Of a stretch of 64,000 nt of DNA, positions 21,208 through 32,989 are shown in pieces. The notes under the pieces are model-generated. The model saw nothing but the letters and a program-made list of their open reading frames with translations, was not told where the DNA came from and ran no database searches. The stretch covers positions 24,162,315 through 24,226,314 of the forward strand of contig NC_054081.1 in the NCBI RefSeq assembly GCF_017562075.2, written 5' to 3'. Both the position numbers and the translations under genes were made by a program. The stretch is from Anopheles merus. Its lineage: Eukaryota; Arthropoda; Insecta; Diptera; Culicidae. The stretch's first letter is position 1. Each line of letters opens with the position of its first letter.

Positions 21208-22384
21208 GTGTTTGTGGAAATGGATAAGAAGATAAAAGCCTTCCAACTAAAGAAAAGGATCGCAGTGGAAAACATCAGTGCTCTCGAACGGTTCCGTGAG
21301 AGCTTTTCCGGCGATGACGCCAAGCAAATCCCGGAGGCGTCAGCAGACTTGGACAGGCATAAGGACGAGTTTTTCATCGCGATAGCCAAGCTTGAAGAGC
21401 TCGACGACAGTAATGAGGCTATCGAATTGTGCATCAAAGAAAGAATCGAGATAGAAGGACGGTGCAGGAAGCTTAAATCTTTCTTTCGGGAAAATTTACG
21501 CAAGGAAGAAGTGTCGCTAAACGAAACGACAGGTTTGGCTTCGTCTACGCTCGCATTTGGTCGGCCAAACACTCCACACTTACGCCTTCCAAAGATCGAG
21601 CTGCCAACCTTCGATGGGGATCATACGAAATGGCTTTCGTTCCGCGATCGCTTCATCGCTATGATCGACGCTTCCTCTGAGCTTCCATCGATAGCAAAGC
21701 TCGAATACTTGCTATCATCATTGAAGGGAGAAGCGGCGCTTCCCTTCGAACACACTGCATTAACAGACGATAACTATTCAGTTACGTGGGCACAGCTTCT
21801 AAAACGCTATGACAATTCTCGGTTACTCGTGCGGGAATATTATCGCAAGTTGCACCATCTTCCTGCTGTACATGTAGGGTGTGTGGACAAGCTGACAAAC
21901 CTAGTGGACGAATTTTCGCGATATGTGAACGGTTTTGTGAAGCTGAAGGAGCCAGTGGATTCATGGGACACGCCACTCTCAAACTGCTAGCTTCTTATGA
22001 AGCTAGACCGTGCGACACTTTTGGCGTGGGAAAAAACATTCAGTGCATTTCAAAAGGGACAAATATAGTGATGTGATACAATTTATGGAAGACCGTATAC
22101 AAATCCTTAAATCTACAAACAATTTCGCGAGTGAATCTGGTGAACGTTCGAGTAAGGTGGCCGGCTCCAATCGTCCTCCACAAGCACGTAGATCGATCGC
22201 AAATGTAGCATCTTCGCGGTTGACACCAACCGTTACATCAAGTTACAAGTGTCTCCTGCAGTGTGCTGATGGCCATCTTCTACGTAGCTGTCCGGTGTTC
22301 AATGCAAGGATGTGCATCAACGTCGTGAATTTGTTTCCTCAAAGCATCTGTGCTGGAATTGTTTGGGTGATTCTCATCAGGTGA
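21208..22384 (+). pseudogene. gag: BEL-B Gag (DUF1759 type)
   Basis: The frame 21208-21990 starts with Met after a long leader. It has a charged N-terminal helical region (about residues 1-100) and the DUF1759 Gag core (LPKIELPTFDGDHTKWLSFRD, SLKGEAALPF). A single-base shift near 21985 moves the frame, which continues in 22010-22384 (FMEDRIQILKS) to the first zinc knuckle (LLQCADGHLLRSCPVF) before a second shift near 22312. No PHD finger is present, unlike BEL-A. Confidence 0.8.
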
Positions 22385-24039
22385 AGGCATGCAAATCGGA
22401 CTATACATGTCGTATATGTCATCAGCGTCATCATACACTATTGCATGCACCCGTTCATACGCCTAACTCAACGGTCGCGATGGCTATTCAAAACAATGAT
22501 GGTATGGTGTTTTTGGACACGGCTCTGCTATACATCGTTGACGGATACGGAAAGAGACATGAAGCAAGAGCACTTCTCGACTCGGGTTCTATGTCGAACT
22601 TTGTCTCTAACACGCTTGCTCGGAAGCTTCTCGGGACGACTCGCAACAAGGTCAACGTGTCCGTCGCAGGTATCGGAAATGCGTCACAGCTGATGAAAGG
22701 TTCGATCGTTGCAACCGTCGAATCGAGGATCAACACTCATGCATCTCAGCTGGAGTTGCTCATCTTGGACTCTCCCTTTATGCACATACCAACGGCTCCA
22801 ATTGATGCATCATCATGGGAAATGCCGAGCTTGCCGCTTGCTGACCCTTGGTTCTATGTGCCTGGCAAGATCGACATCATCATCGGTGGAGATACATACT
22901 GGGAGCTTCATTCCGGTAAAAAACGTTCCCTCGGCGAAGGGAAACCATGGCTTGTGGAGACTGCTTTCGGCTGGGTTGTCGCAGGAAATGCATCGTTAGG
23001 TGGTTCTCATGGTTCGCAGCTATGCCACCTATCTACCGACGTCACGCCTTCACTGGAATCGATAATGGAACGCTTTTGGGAGATCGAAACATTCACTGAG
23101 GATCCTATACTATCGGCGGAAGAGGATGCCTGCGAGAAGCATTTTGTAACAACCACAACCAGAGATGCATCTGGCAGGTATGTTGTATGTTTGCCACAAA
23201 GCTCTAATCCTTGTGTCGTTTTAGGATCGTCAAAGTCAATTGCTGATCGTCGACTCTTAGCCGTTGAGCGACGTTTAAAGGCTGATCCTAAACTGAAAGA
23301 GGAATACGTAAAATTCATGACAGAGTATGAGCGTCTGGGTCATATGAAACGGCTTACCGAACCGGTCGACGATTTATGCGAGCACTACTACCTACCACAT
23401 CATGCGGTGATCAAAGAGACGAGCACAACTACTAAGGTGCGAGTTGTATTTGATGCATCTTGCAAAACCTCGTCAGGGTACTCATTGAACGATAAGCTAT
23501 TAGTGGGACCGGTAATCCAAGACGACCTCTTCTCAATCATCGTTCGTTTTCGATCACGTGCAATTGCGCTATCTGCCGACGTGGAAAAGATGTACCGCCA
23601 GATTCTCCATGATGAGCGAGACCATCAGTACCTCCGTATACGTTACAGGGAAGATCCATCCGAACCAATCGAAACCTTCCAATTACTAACAGTAACATAC
23701 GGCACCGCATCCGCACCATTCTTGGCAACGAGGACATTGAAGCAAATAGCTCATGATTACCGTACTCAGTACCCACTGGCAATAAATGCAGTACTTCGTG
23801 ATTTTTATGTGGATGATCTATTATCGGGAACAGAGGTAATCTCAGATGCAATCGAAATACGTACACAGAGTTCGCAAATGCTTAATTCGGCTTACTTTGC
23901 GTTAAAAAAAAATGGGCATCCAACGTACCAGAAGCACTCCAGGGCGTCCCATCAGATGATTTGGCAGTTCTACCAACACAAGAGTTGCATGATCCTCAAG
24001 TTGTGTCAACACTGGGACTTGTTTGGGAACCAGCAGTAG
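22312..24039 (+). pseudogene. pol: BEL-B Pol: zinc knuckle, protease and reverse transcriptase
   Basis: Begins within the knuckle region (CWNCLGDSHQVKACK, CRICHQRHH). The protease (DUF1758) active site is ARALLDSGSMSNFV at about 22565, with the IIIGGDTYWELHSG motif downstream. The BEL/Pao RT follows: YYLPHHAVIKE, KVRVVFDAS, LLVGPVIQDDL, LSADVEKMYRQI, TVTYGTASAPF, and the catalytic FYVDDLLSG at about 23802. A run of nine A at about 23906-23914 causes a frameshift; RT and RNase H continue in the 23961 frame. Confidence 0.85.
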
Positions 24040-26456
24040 ATATGTTTCAGTTCCGGATTGATCTGCCACCTACTGCAACCGTCTTAACAAAGAGGCTGAC
24101 ATTATCGTACATTGCCAAAATCTTCGATCCGCTTGGTTTGCTGAGCCCAATTATCGTTATTGCCAAAATGTTCATGCAACAATTGTGGTCATTGAAGGTA
24201 AACGGGAAGCCTTGGGACTGGGATAGCGAGCTTCCATCACATCTCCAAAGGGAATGGGCAGCGTTTCACTCTAAACTGCCATTGCTGCGCGAAATACGCA
24301 TTCCTAGATTCATATCGCTTAGAGGGGCTACACGCGTTCAGTTGCATGTCTTCGCAGATGCTTCGCAAAATGCATATGGTGCGTGTTGCTACGTCAGAGC
24401 AGAAGCTCATTCAGGGGTTTCGGTGCAACTTTTGGCTGCTAAATCATAGGTTGTGACGTTGACAAACACCAACTCAATCGCTAGACTTGAGCTCTGTGCA
24501 GCGAAATTAGCAACGCAACTATTCCGGAAGATCAGCCAATCACTTCCCGGTAAATATGATGCATTTGGTTGGACAGATTCAATGACCGTGTTATACTGGT
24601 TGCAATCTTCACCACGACGCTGGAAGCCCTTTGTGTCGAATAGAGTGGCGCAAATTCAAGCTGAAACGGGGATTAAATGCTGGTATCATGTTCCTGGCGT
24701 GGACAATCCAGCAGACGATGTATCGCGTGGTCTTCTTCCGGACAAACTACAATCATGTCATCGGTGGTGGCATGGGCCACGTTGGCTTAGTGGCATGGAA
24801 GACGACTGGCCACAAAGAGAACCTGTAAGAGAAGAAGGCGAATCAACGGAAGAGGAACGAGAAGTAAAATTACCAGTTGCTGCAGTAGCCACCGTGAACA
24901 ACTTTAACAGCAGATTTTTTTCACGTTTTTCTACTTACCTAAAACTTCGTCGAACTGCTGCATACTGTTTGCGGTTCATTCAATGTTTGAGGGCAAAGAA
25001 ACTATCGGAAAGGTTTACAACGAATGGCACAATTCAGGATCTCATTGCTTCAGTTCCGCCACTTACAAGCGATGATTTAGATCATTCCGAGTTATGGTTG
25101 TGTCACTTAGCCCAGCAGGATTCGTTTGCAGAGGATCGACACCATATCGCAAATGGTAAGGAGCTATCACGTAGCTCGAAGCTAAAATGGTTATCGCCAT
25201 TTATCGACCAAGCAGGAATCATGCGTGTTGGGGGTCGACTTAGCAATGCAAATTTACCCGATTCAACCAAGCATCCAATCATACTGTCTTCGAAGCATCA
25301 GCTGTCCACGCTATTGGCAGAGGCATACCATCAGAAGTACTTGCATTCCGGACCAGAACATTTACTATCCATCCTTCGTCAGCGGTTTTGGATAATCGGT
25401 GGACGCAATCTTACGAAGGCTGTTTATCATCGGTGCCACAGATGCTTCAAGGCCAAACCCACGCTGGTGAAACAAGCCGTAGCCGATCTTCCTGTTTCAA
25501 GGGTTTCACCAACAAGGCCGTTTTCGGTTACTGGCATCGACTACTGTGGACCGGTTTACCTAAAATCACCTGTACGTAATCGAAGTCCGACGAAAGCATA
25601 CATCGCTATTTACGTGTGCTTTGCAACTAGAGCTGTCCACATCGAATTAGTGAGTGACCTCACTACAACAACTTTCCTGGCAGCATTACGGCGTTTCGTG
25701 GCTCGCAGAGGGAAGGTTGCTGAGCTGCATTCTGATAACGCTACCACATTCAAGGGAGCTGCACACGAGCTACATCGCCTCTATGAAATGTTCAAGTGCA
25801 GTGAAAAGGAGCGTAGCGAGGTGTTTAACTGGTGCAGCAACAACGAAATCCAGTGGAAATTCATTCCACCTAGGGCACCCCACTTCGGTGGTTTGTGGGA
25901 GGCGGCAGTACGGTCAGCGAAACAACATCTCATCCGCACGTTAGGTAGCACGAGCCTTACTCAGGAAGGAATGGTCACATTGTTAGCTGAGGTTGAACTG
26001 TGCATGAATTCTCGACCTTTAGTTCCACTATCGAGTGATCCTTCAGATACGGAACCGCTAACCCCAGGACATTTTTTAGTTGGATCAAACATGTTGTCAC
26101 TACCGCGAGTTGATAGAAGCCAGGTTCCAGCGAACAGGTTGAAGGAGTTCGACTTAGTGCAAAAACATTTGCAATCCATTTGGTCGCGTTGGTATCCGGA
26201 ATACCTACAACAGCTTCAGGCCCGCGCAAAACATTCCATGGCTCAACCGGTACAGCTAAAAGAGGGACAACTGGTAATAATCAAGGAAGATAATGTGCCA
26301 CCTAGCTTATGGCCTATGGGAAGGATCACAAAGTTACACCCAGGAAAGGACGGTATCGTTAGGGTTGTAACACTATACACAGCAGCAGGAAAACAGATTG
26401 TTCGAGCCACAGCTAGAATTGCGATACTTCCTAACCTCGATTCGTGCAACGAATGA
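23915..26456 (+). pseudogene. pol: BEL-B Pol: RNase H and integrase
   Basis: 23915-24449 holds the RT thumb (FDPLGLLSPI) and RNase H start (HVFADASQNAYGACCY). An in-frame TAG at 24447-24449 sits in the conserved AAKSxV context. 24453-26456 continues in the same element with RLELCAAKLA, the zinc domain (YHQKYLHSGPEH then CHRCFK), and catalytic Asp in TGIDYCGP, Asp in HSDNATTF and Glu in GLWEAAVRS. C-terminal features are LTPGHFLVG and WPMGRITKLHPG, typical of BEL/Pao. The stop is at 26454-26456. Confidence 0.85.
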
Positions 26457-26659
26457 AATGATAGGCGAAATACCACGAGGATACAAATGTAAACAATCAC
26501 ACCGCACATACACACGACACTATACACTCAGTGACAGATCAACACATGCACAACATTTACTGATCAGGAGAATTTAGGCAAAACTACTTCCTTTTTCTTA
26601 TTACTTTACAATTTAATTTGTCAGATAATTTAAAGAAATACTTTCTTTGGTGGCCGGAA

Positions 26660-26741
26660 TGTTGGAAATTGAATTAAATTGAATTGTAGTTAGTTTAGAA
26701 AATTGGAATAATTGAACTTGCAAGTTTTCATGAATTGTGTC
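26660..26741 (+). repeat. 3' LTR of BEL-B, first 82 bp
   Basis: TGTTGGAAATTGAATT follows the purine-rich GGTGGCCGGAA and matches the 5' LTR to GAATTGTGTC at 26741. The rest is missing here, and I could not recognise it on the right side of the RTE LINE (after 30000). Confidence 0.8.
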
Positions 26742-26759
26742 TTACTTACTTATCCGGCA

Positions 26760-28349
26760 CTACAACCGCTTTGCGGTCTTGGCCTGCCTCAGGAGTGTCC
26801 GAAACCGCTCACGGTCTCGCGCCTTCGTCTGCCAGTCCGTTATCCCGGCCTTAATGGCGGACGCCTCCACGCCATCTTGCCACCTCAATTTGGGCCTACC
26901 ACGCCTCCTCTGTCCTTGTGGACGACCTAAAAAGACTTTACGGGCTGGGTCGTCCGTTTCCATGCGTATAACATGGCCAGCCCACCGGAGCCTGGCGAGC
27001 TTTATACGCTGTACGACAGTGAGGTCGCCGTACATCTCGTATAGCTCGTCATTATAGCGGCTCCTCCATTGTCCTTCCACACATACGGGGCCAAGTATCC
27101 TTCTGAGCATCTTCCTCTCGAACGCGGCTAAGAGGGTTTCGTCAGATTTGGACAGTGTCCATGTCTCAGAGGCGTATGTGAGTACTGGTACTATATAGGT
27201 ACTATATAGTCCCAGCTTCGTCCGGCTGGCCGCCAGCATTTTTGCGCGCAACTCAGCTTCCATGCTATTATCGTTGCTGACCTTTGACCCAAGATAGATG
27301 AATTCTGGGACGACTTCAAAAGTGCGTTCACCTATCTGTACGTCACGCCTACGTAGATTCGGATTATTTATTGGTAGGTCCGCTGATGTTGCCACCATCA
27401 GTTTGGTCTTTGCCTCGTTTATCTGCAATCCGAGGCTCTCTGCCGCCTGCTCAATCCCTTGGTAGGCTTCTGCTACATAGGAGAGCCGCAGACCAATGAT
27501 GTCTATATCATCAGCGTATGCCAGGATCTGGGTTGACTTATAGAAGATGGTTCCCGTAGTCTCCACCCTCGAGTCGCGGATGGCCCTCTCTAGCGCCAAG
27601 TTGAATAGGAGACAGGAAAGCCCGTCCCCCTGGCGCAGACCTTTGGTGGTAGCAAAAGGTCCTGAGAGTTTTCCATCCACCCTCACCTGGCATGTGACGT
27701 TGGTCATAGTCATTCTAACTAGCCTTATCAGTTTGGCCGGGATTCCAAATGAGCTCATAGCGTCGTACAGTTTTACCCTGGCTATGCTATCGTATGCGGC
27801 TTTGAAGTCTATGAAGAGATGGTATGTGTCGTGTCTGTATTCAGCCATCTTCTCCAAGATCTGCCGCATGGTGAAGATCTGATCAGTGGTTGATTTTCCG
27901 TTTCGGAATCCTCTTTGATAGTTTCCAACTATCTCTTCGACGTGCGGGACAAGGCGATCCTGAAGGATCAGGGAGAATATTTTATAGGCGGTATTCAACA
28001 CCGTAATACCCCTGTAGTTGTTGCAGTCCAACCTGTCTCCCTTCTTGTATACGGGGTAGATGATGCCGAGATTCCAATCACAAGGCATCGATTCGCTATC
28101 CCACACCTCAGTAACAATTTGATGAATCTCGTTTTCTAGTCGTGCACCTCCATTCTTGACCAGATCAGCTGCAATTCCGTCGGTTCCGGGTGCCTTGTTA
28201 TTTTTCAGCCGACGGATAGCCTTTCGTGTTTCTTATATGCTAGGTGGCAGTAGCATGACACTATCTGCTAGTGGCGCTTCTAGCTGTTCGTTTAACTGGT
28301 CGTTGAGTAATTCATCAAAGTACTGAGCCCACCGCGAGAGGACCTCTGG
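26760..28349 (-). pseudogene. RTE reverse transcriptase domain
   Basis: Same frame as the endonuclease. After the in-frame TAA at 28233-28235 come WNLGIIYPVYKKGDR, NYRGITVLN, GFRNGKSTTDQIF, FIDFKAAYDSI (about 27810), LRQGDGLSCLLFNL and the catalytic LAYADDIDII (about 27510). The C-terminal part has SETWTLSKS, WAGHVIRM and GRPKLRW, characteristic of RTE/BovB-like LINEs. Ends about 20 bases before the element's 3' end. Confidence 0.9.
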
Positions 28350-29744
28350 CTAGTTACTGACCAGATCTCCATCCTTGTTGCGACAGCAGGTTACCTTAGG
28401 TACAACGTTGTTTCGGTGACCTGCTATCGCTTGGTAAAACTTTCGTGTCGGACCGTACGCCTCTCTGGTTTGCTCGAGTTCCCGCATGTTTTGCTCTTCC
28501 AAAGCATGCTTCTTAGAGCGGTGAACTCGTTTCTCTTCGCGTCTGAGCCGTGAATATTCCTCTGCGCATGCCCGCGTTCTATGCCGTTGCTGCATTGCTC
28601 GGTATGCATTGTTCTTACGTTCGGTCACTTGTCTGCATTCATCGTCGAACCAGCCAGATTTGGTGTTGCCACGACGTGGTGGGAGTATATTTCTTGCACA
28701 GTTTATTATTTTTGTTTTTAGAGCGTTCCACCTCTCGCTCGTAGTTTCATAACTGTTTTCTGGTAGTAGAGACTCGTCTAAAGCGGCTTTGAATTCCTGT
28801 TGGACAGTAATGTCCCTTAGAGAGTCCGTGTTGAGCCGAGGCTGCGTGTTTTCTCCACCCCCATTGGCGCGGGGGCGGGCGATTCTACAACGTATCACTA
28901 AGCCAACCAAGTAGTGATCGGAATCGATATTGGCTCCTCGATATGTTCTGACATTTAACAGACTCGACTGTCGTCGGCGGCTTATTAACACGTGGTCGAT
29001 CTGGTTGAAGGATTCGCCATCCGGGTGCGCCCACGTCATTTTGTGGATGTCCCTCCGCGCAAATTTGGTACTTCCTACAACCAGATTGTTCGCTGCGGCG
29101 AACTGGACCAATCTACTACCATTATCGTTACTGTGCTCATGCAGACTGTGACAGCCAGTGTATTGGCGGTACATTGGCTCCCTACCGACTTTTGCGTTGA
29201 AGTCCCCCAGGATGAATTTGAGGTCATGCCTGGGGCACGCATCTATAGTTCTAGCGAGGCGGCCGTAAAAAAGGTCCTTCTCCTCTTCCTCTTTATCTTC
29301 GGTAGGGGCGTGAACGTTTATGAGGCTTATATTGAAGAATTTGCCTCGCATGCGCAGGGTGCATAGCCTATCGTTTATAGCCTTGAAATCCATGATTGCG
29401 GGTTTCAACCGGGGACCTACGGCGAAACCCGTTTCGAGCACGCGGTGGCGGTCGTGGCAGCTGTAGTATATGTCGTAGCAATGCTTACCACGCCTGTTGT
29501 GCACACCGTTCCCTAGCCACCGAATCTCTTGTAAAGCTACGAGGTCCATGCTCAGTGTGGCTAGGGCATCATCAAGTTTTTTCAAGGCTCCGGCTTCGCT
29601 TAGAGTGCGTACGTTCCATGAGCCCATTTTCAGAGTAGTCCGGGGGCATTGCGTATGGTCGGTATCGGGATGTCCGTTTCGAAAACTTCTGTGGCTTTCC
29701 GTAGTCATTGATTCATGGGACTGGGTGACTGGCCCCACGCCCAC
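28350..29744 (-). pseudogene. RTE endonuclease domain
   Basis: 464-residue frame starting at 29744, in the same phase as the RT block. Endonuclease motifs: MGSWNVRTL (about 29625), LVALQEIRW, FILGDFNAKVG (about 29210) and the terminal SDHYLV (about 28920), with catalytic Glu, Asp, Asn and His present. The domain nicks target DNA for target-primed reverse transcription. A TAG at 28350-28352 ends the block; the reading phase continues unbroken to the RT apart from a second stop at 28233-28235. Confidence 0.85.
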
Positions 29745-30000
29745 GTGACCGTTTTGTTTAGTGTCGGGTTGCCCCCCCGACGTTCAGGTACCCAGTTTCC
29801 CGGGATACCCACCCCCCTCCTGGTTCGCCATGTGCCACCATCCGCCCGAGGGGTTGGGTCAAGCCCGTGTACCCAAGCTTGGATATGTGGTGACACATGT
29901 TACCACTCTGCACGACGAGGACGTGTCGGAATAGGAGTTGGATGGGAGAGCCTGTATTATCCCTGAATGGGGCTTCGGATCCCATCCCATTACAGAGCAA

Positions 30001-30339
30001 TTTGATTGATAATACAAATTGACAAATTGATAATACCTACTTAAAACTAATTGTATCCTTTAATCATTTGAGGATCGCTAAAAGAAGGAATATAGTGTGA
30101 AAAGTCAAAAAATAACAAAGCAAGAGCAATATCGCTTGTTGATGACGCCATCTTTCCACGGCGCAAAAAAATATTAAGGCTTTTCCGAAGATGATACAAA
30201 ACTGTTATTGGATAAAATTTATCGAAGCAAACGTGCATTTAGTATTTATAAAAAATGTTTTATGGACAAGTTATGTCATGTAAGATACATTGATTAATTA
30301 TTTCTTACGAAAAACTCAAGTACTTCGACAATCGTTGTA
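30001..30339. other. AT-rich unassigned stretch
   Basis: Repeated short words such as ACAAATTGACAAATTGATAATAC near 30013-30043, otherwise no recognisable feature. It could be the displaced remainder of BEL-B or errantivirus LTR sequence, but I could not align it. Confidence 0.3.
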
Positions 30340-30703
30340 CAGGCGGTCCCCGAGATACACGGTACCTCTTATACGCGGATTCAGAGATACGCGGTTTTCC
30401 AAATTTGACAATTCTTTGAGCAAACTGTACTGATTTCACACATACATTGTGAAATACCAAATTATTTCCGTATTGATCGAATGTAAAACACCATTTCGAA
30501 AGGTTTAAAACTATTCAATTCATTAGAAACATATCAAATAATTAATTTGGTGGCTAAAACCACCCCCTGCTTGCAAAATTGCACGAAAATTAGTGATATT
30601 TTGGCTGGAAATCACAAGATTCGACTTACGCGGAAATTCGAGATACGCGGTATTTTGCGGCCGATTTCGGTCCTCATTAACCGTGTATCTCGGGGACCGC
30701 CTG
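30340..30703. mobile_element. TA-flanked MITE with 23-bp perfect TIRs (Tc1/mariner-pogo superfamily likely)
   Basis: The left end 30340-30362 (CAGGCGGTCCCCGAGATAC...) is the exact reverse complement of the right end 30681-30703. TA dinucleotides flank both sides (30338-30339, 30704-30705). Subterminal TACGCGG words recur four times in symmetrical arrangement. The 364 bp have no coding capacity. CAGG ends plus a TA target point to a pogo/Tigger-type transposase as the mobilising source. Confidence 0.85.
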
Positions 30704-30705
30704 TA

Positions 30706-31479
30706 CCCGTAAACAGCAACAGTGTGGAATCGTCATTCTCGTTAAAACAACAGGGTTTTTTAATGTTCTTATTTGTTTTCAAATACGATGCAAAATATCC
30801 CTAAAGCAGATAAAAAAGAAAACAACTGATTTGTGTCCAATTAAGAAGAACGAATAGCAGAACAAATATTACCCTGCTGTATAATGTATACAGCTATTTC
30901 ACTATATCTAAAACTTGGTTTTCCATGTATTACGTTGGTGACAGTCGCATGCAAAACTTTAAATAAATTCATTTCAACCAGACTTAAGTGTACCTTATTT
31001 AAAAAAGAATCGTATACGACCTTCATTTGGATTGTGGAGTCTTATTGTGGTGTTAAAATAATGTTAATATTACAGAACGGTTGCATTAAAAAACGGGCAA
31101 CAATTGTCGATTTTTCATGGGTTTATCTTAACCCGTACTAACAAAACGTGTATTGCACTTTGAGTAGTAGTATCCCATTAGTTAGCAGACAAAATGGGAC
31201 ACCTCTATCAGTCGAACTCTAACCATGATGGCCAAAATAATGAATCAAAAGCATGCGCGATCTAAGAATGGCACCCCGTAGCGTCCAAAATGGACTCCGT
31301 GCGAAAGGGTTAAAGTCCAGTTGGGCACTCGTCCGGGTTAGTACCGAACTTGACCCACAGGGAGCGCTGTGGTGCAACATTTCATCTGAGATTGCTCGAC
31401 TATTTTTCATGCAGCTGAGCGACTGTCAGATCGTTGCTGCCACAAATTGTAAATAAGTGTTTGTTTCACACATCTTCAT
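30706..31479. other. Unassigned stretch
   Basis: No TE or protein similarity recognised. AT-rich to 31200, then a moderately GC-rich part to 31460 with no convincing reading frame. Confidence 0.4.
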
Positions 31480-32687
31480 ACTCCTGCTCCTCTTGGTAAG
31501 AAATACAACTTTCCTAAACTAGTCGTGATAAATATTGTTTAATGGTTTGTGGTTTTGCAGACAAGCATGACTACTGCATCGCGTCACCCACCGCCGTTGT
31601 GGGGAATGGATAATTTTCACGCAAACTGGCCATAATGGTGTACAGTGGAACGGGCAAAGATGACGCTACCTGTATCCTGCTTCGCGCGATGGCCAATAAC
31701 GATATTGATGATGTTCGGCGCCGGTACCGTCATGCATAACGAGTTCTGTTCCACGCGCTGGTAGAGTGTACACGAGTGATTTCGTCGATCAAGCCTGCCC
31801 GAAGTTAACTTATTTTGTTCTGCAACTTGACACCCATTACATCATCAACCAGTACGAGAATCCGATGCCAATTTCGGTGTAAACCTGGATCCGCATCGAC
31901 GGATCGGGTAACATCGACACCGCTGGACACAGAGCGATGACTAACCCGCAATGCCGTACCGGAAACTGGAACCTGCAGGCCGTCGTAGGCAGCGCTGGTA
32001 CTGGTTTTCGCACTTGGACTGTTCGTTTGTTGGCGTTCACAACGACCTGAATCATCGTGCTCAATCAACTGTGGCCTGAAGAAGCCAACGAAGTCAATGC
32101 AGCCCCAAGTCCATCGCTTTACGCATGTCCCTCCGTCCCCCCTCCCCGGTGCTGGAGGAAAAAATCGCAAAGTGCGGGGAAAAGGTTACTACGACCGTAC
32201 TATCGGATGAAACTCGTGCCGAACACCGCGAAGGCGACAAGAAGGAAGCGAGGGAAGGTTCCTAAAAGACAGCCTCAAAGGGTAAGACGAAGCGTTCGGT
32301 AGCAACCATAACACGGCCAACACGGAGGTGCAAGCTTTATACATCGCAACACCGGTCAAGGAGGAATCGAAGACGGATAATTCGACTAACTCTGGAACGG
32401 CTTTTCCCGCACCAGCTATTGCTAGCGGGAACGACCGGCGACAGATAAGGTAGTAGGCAGGACAGTGAACAAAACGTCCAGAAAACCGGAAGTGCTGTAA
32501 CGTTCGAGTGCGTGAAACATGATGCTTAAAACCTGTACCTTCAACCCATTGATGCAGCATGCTTTTCTTGCGTTTGATTTGTGATTGTACAATACAATTT
32601 GTGCTACAATGTTTCAATTCGTTTTAAATATTAAAAACAAGCTGTGTGCTCTCTCTGAATGTTTCATTAATAACGGGTCAATGATTC
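31480..32687 (+). repeat. Unclassified repeat unit A, copy 1 (uninterrupted)
   Basis: This ~1.2-kb segment recurs, inverted, at 54504-56674. Similarity covers nearly the whole length, with substitutions and small indels. It has a possible intron at 31497-31560 (GTAAGA...TTTTGCAG, 64 bp). Several short reading frames are interrupted at different places in the two copies, and none shows a domain I recognise. The ends have no obvious TIR. It could be a decayed transposon, a segmental duplicate of a host gene, or a retro-pseudogene; I cannot decide. Confidence 0.7.
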
Positions 32688-32989
32688 ATTTTTATCTTGG
32701 ATCCTTGGTATGTTGTTTCTCAAGTTTCTATTAATCGGAAGTGCGTTTTTATGACGTTAACGGTAATCGGTAATAGCTGCTGAATGGTGCTACTGTGGTG
32801 AAACGATGGCGCCTTTTCACGGACAGATAACCAGCAGTGGGCAGAATACGAGCTAGCAGCAATCATCACCGAGACGATTCACTTACTTTGCGTGGTTCGT
32901 GCGTTGAACAGTGAGTATCGCGTATTGAGGCACCGTTGTTGGTGGCGATCAGAAGCAGCACACTCGCGGCAGCTGTGAAGGATGTCTTC
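32688..32989. other. Unassigned stretch
   Basis: About 300 bp between unit A and the MITE with no recognisable feature. Confidence 0.4.

Larger units (their letters stand above)
20691..26741 (+). mobile_element. BEL/Pao element B
   Basis: 5' LTR from 20691, tRNA-Tyr-type primer site at about 20980, gag 21208, pol to 26456, and the start of the 3' LTR at 26660. The first 81 bases of the two LTRs (20692-20772 and 26661-26741) are the same apart from the first TG (TT in the left copy); the right LTR then breaks at 26741 where the RTE LINE begins. Three defects (frameshift near 21985, frameshift in the A run at about 23905, stop at 24447) inactivate it. It lies inside the errantivirus 5' LTR. 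Confidence 0.85.
26742..30000 (-). mobile_element. RTE-clade LINE, nearly full length
   Basis: A single minus-strand frame encodes an apurinic-type endonuclease and RT of RTE type. The 3' end, just beyond the stop, is very short and finishes in a small tandem repeat (AAGTAAGTAAG on the minus strand, 26741-26752), a hallmark of RTE elements. The 5' UTR extends to about 30000 with G-rich tracts. It lies directly against the truncated 3' LTR of BEL-B. I could not find a clear TSD. Coding is spoiled by only two stops. Confidence 0.85.

Noticed and set aside
28350..29748. Plus-strand frames within the RTE LINE
   Set aside because: Antisense shadows of the endonuclease domain.
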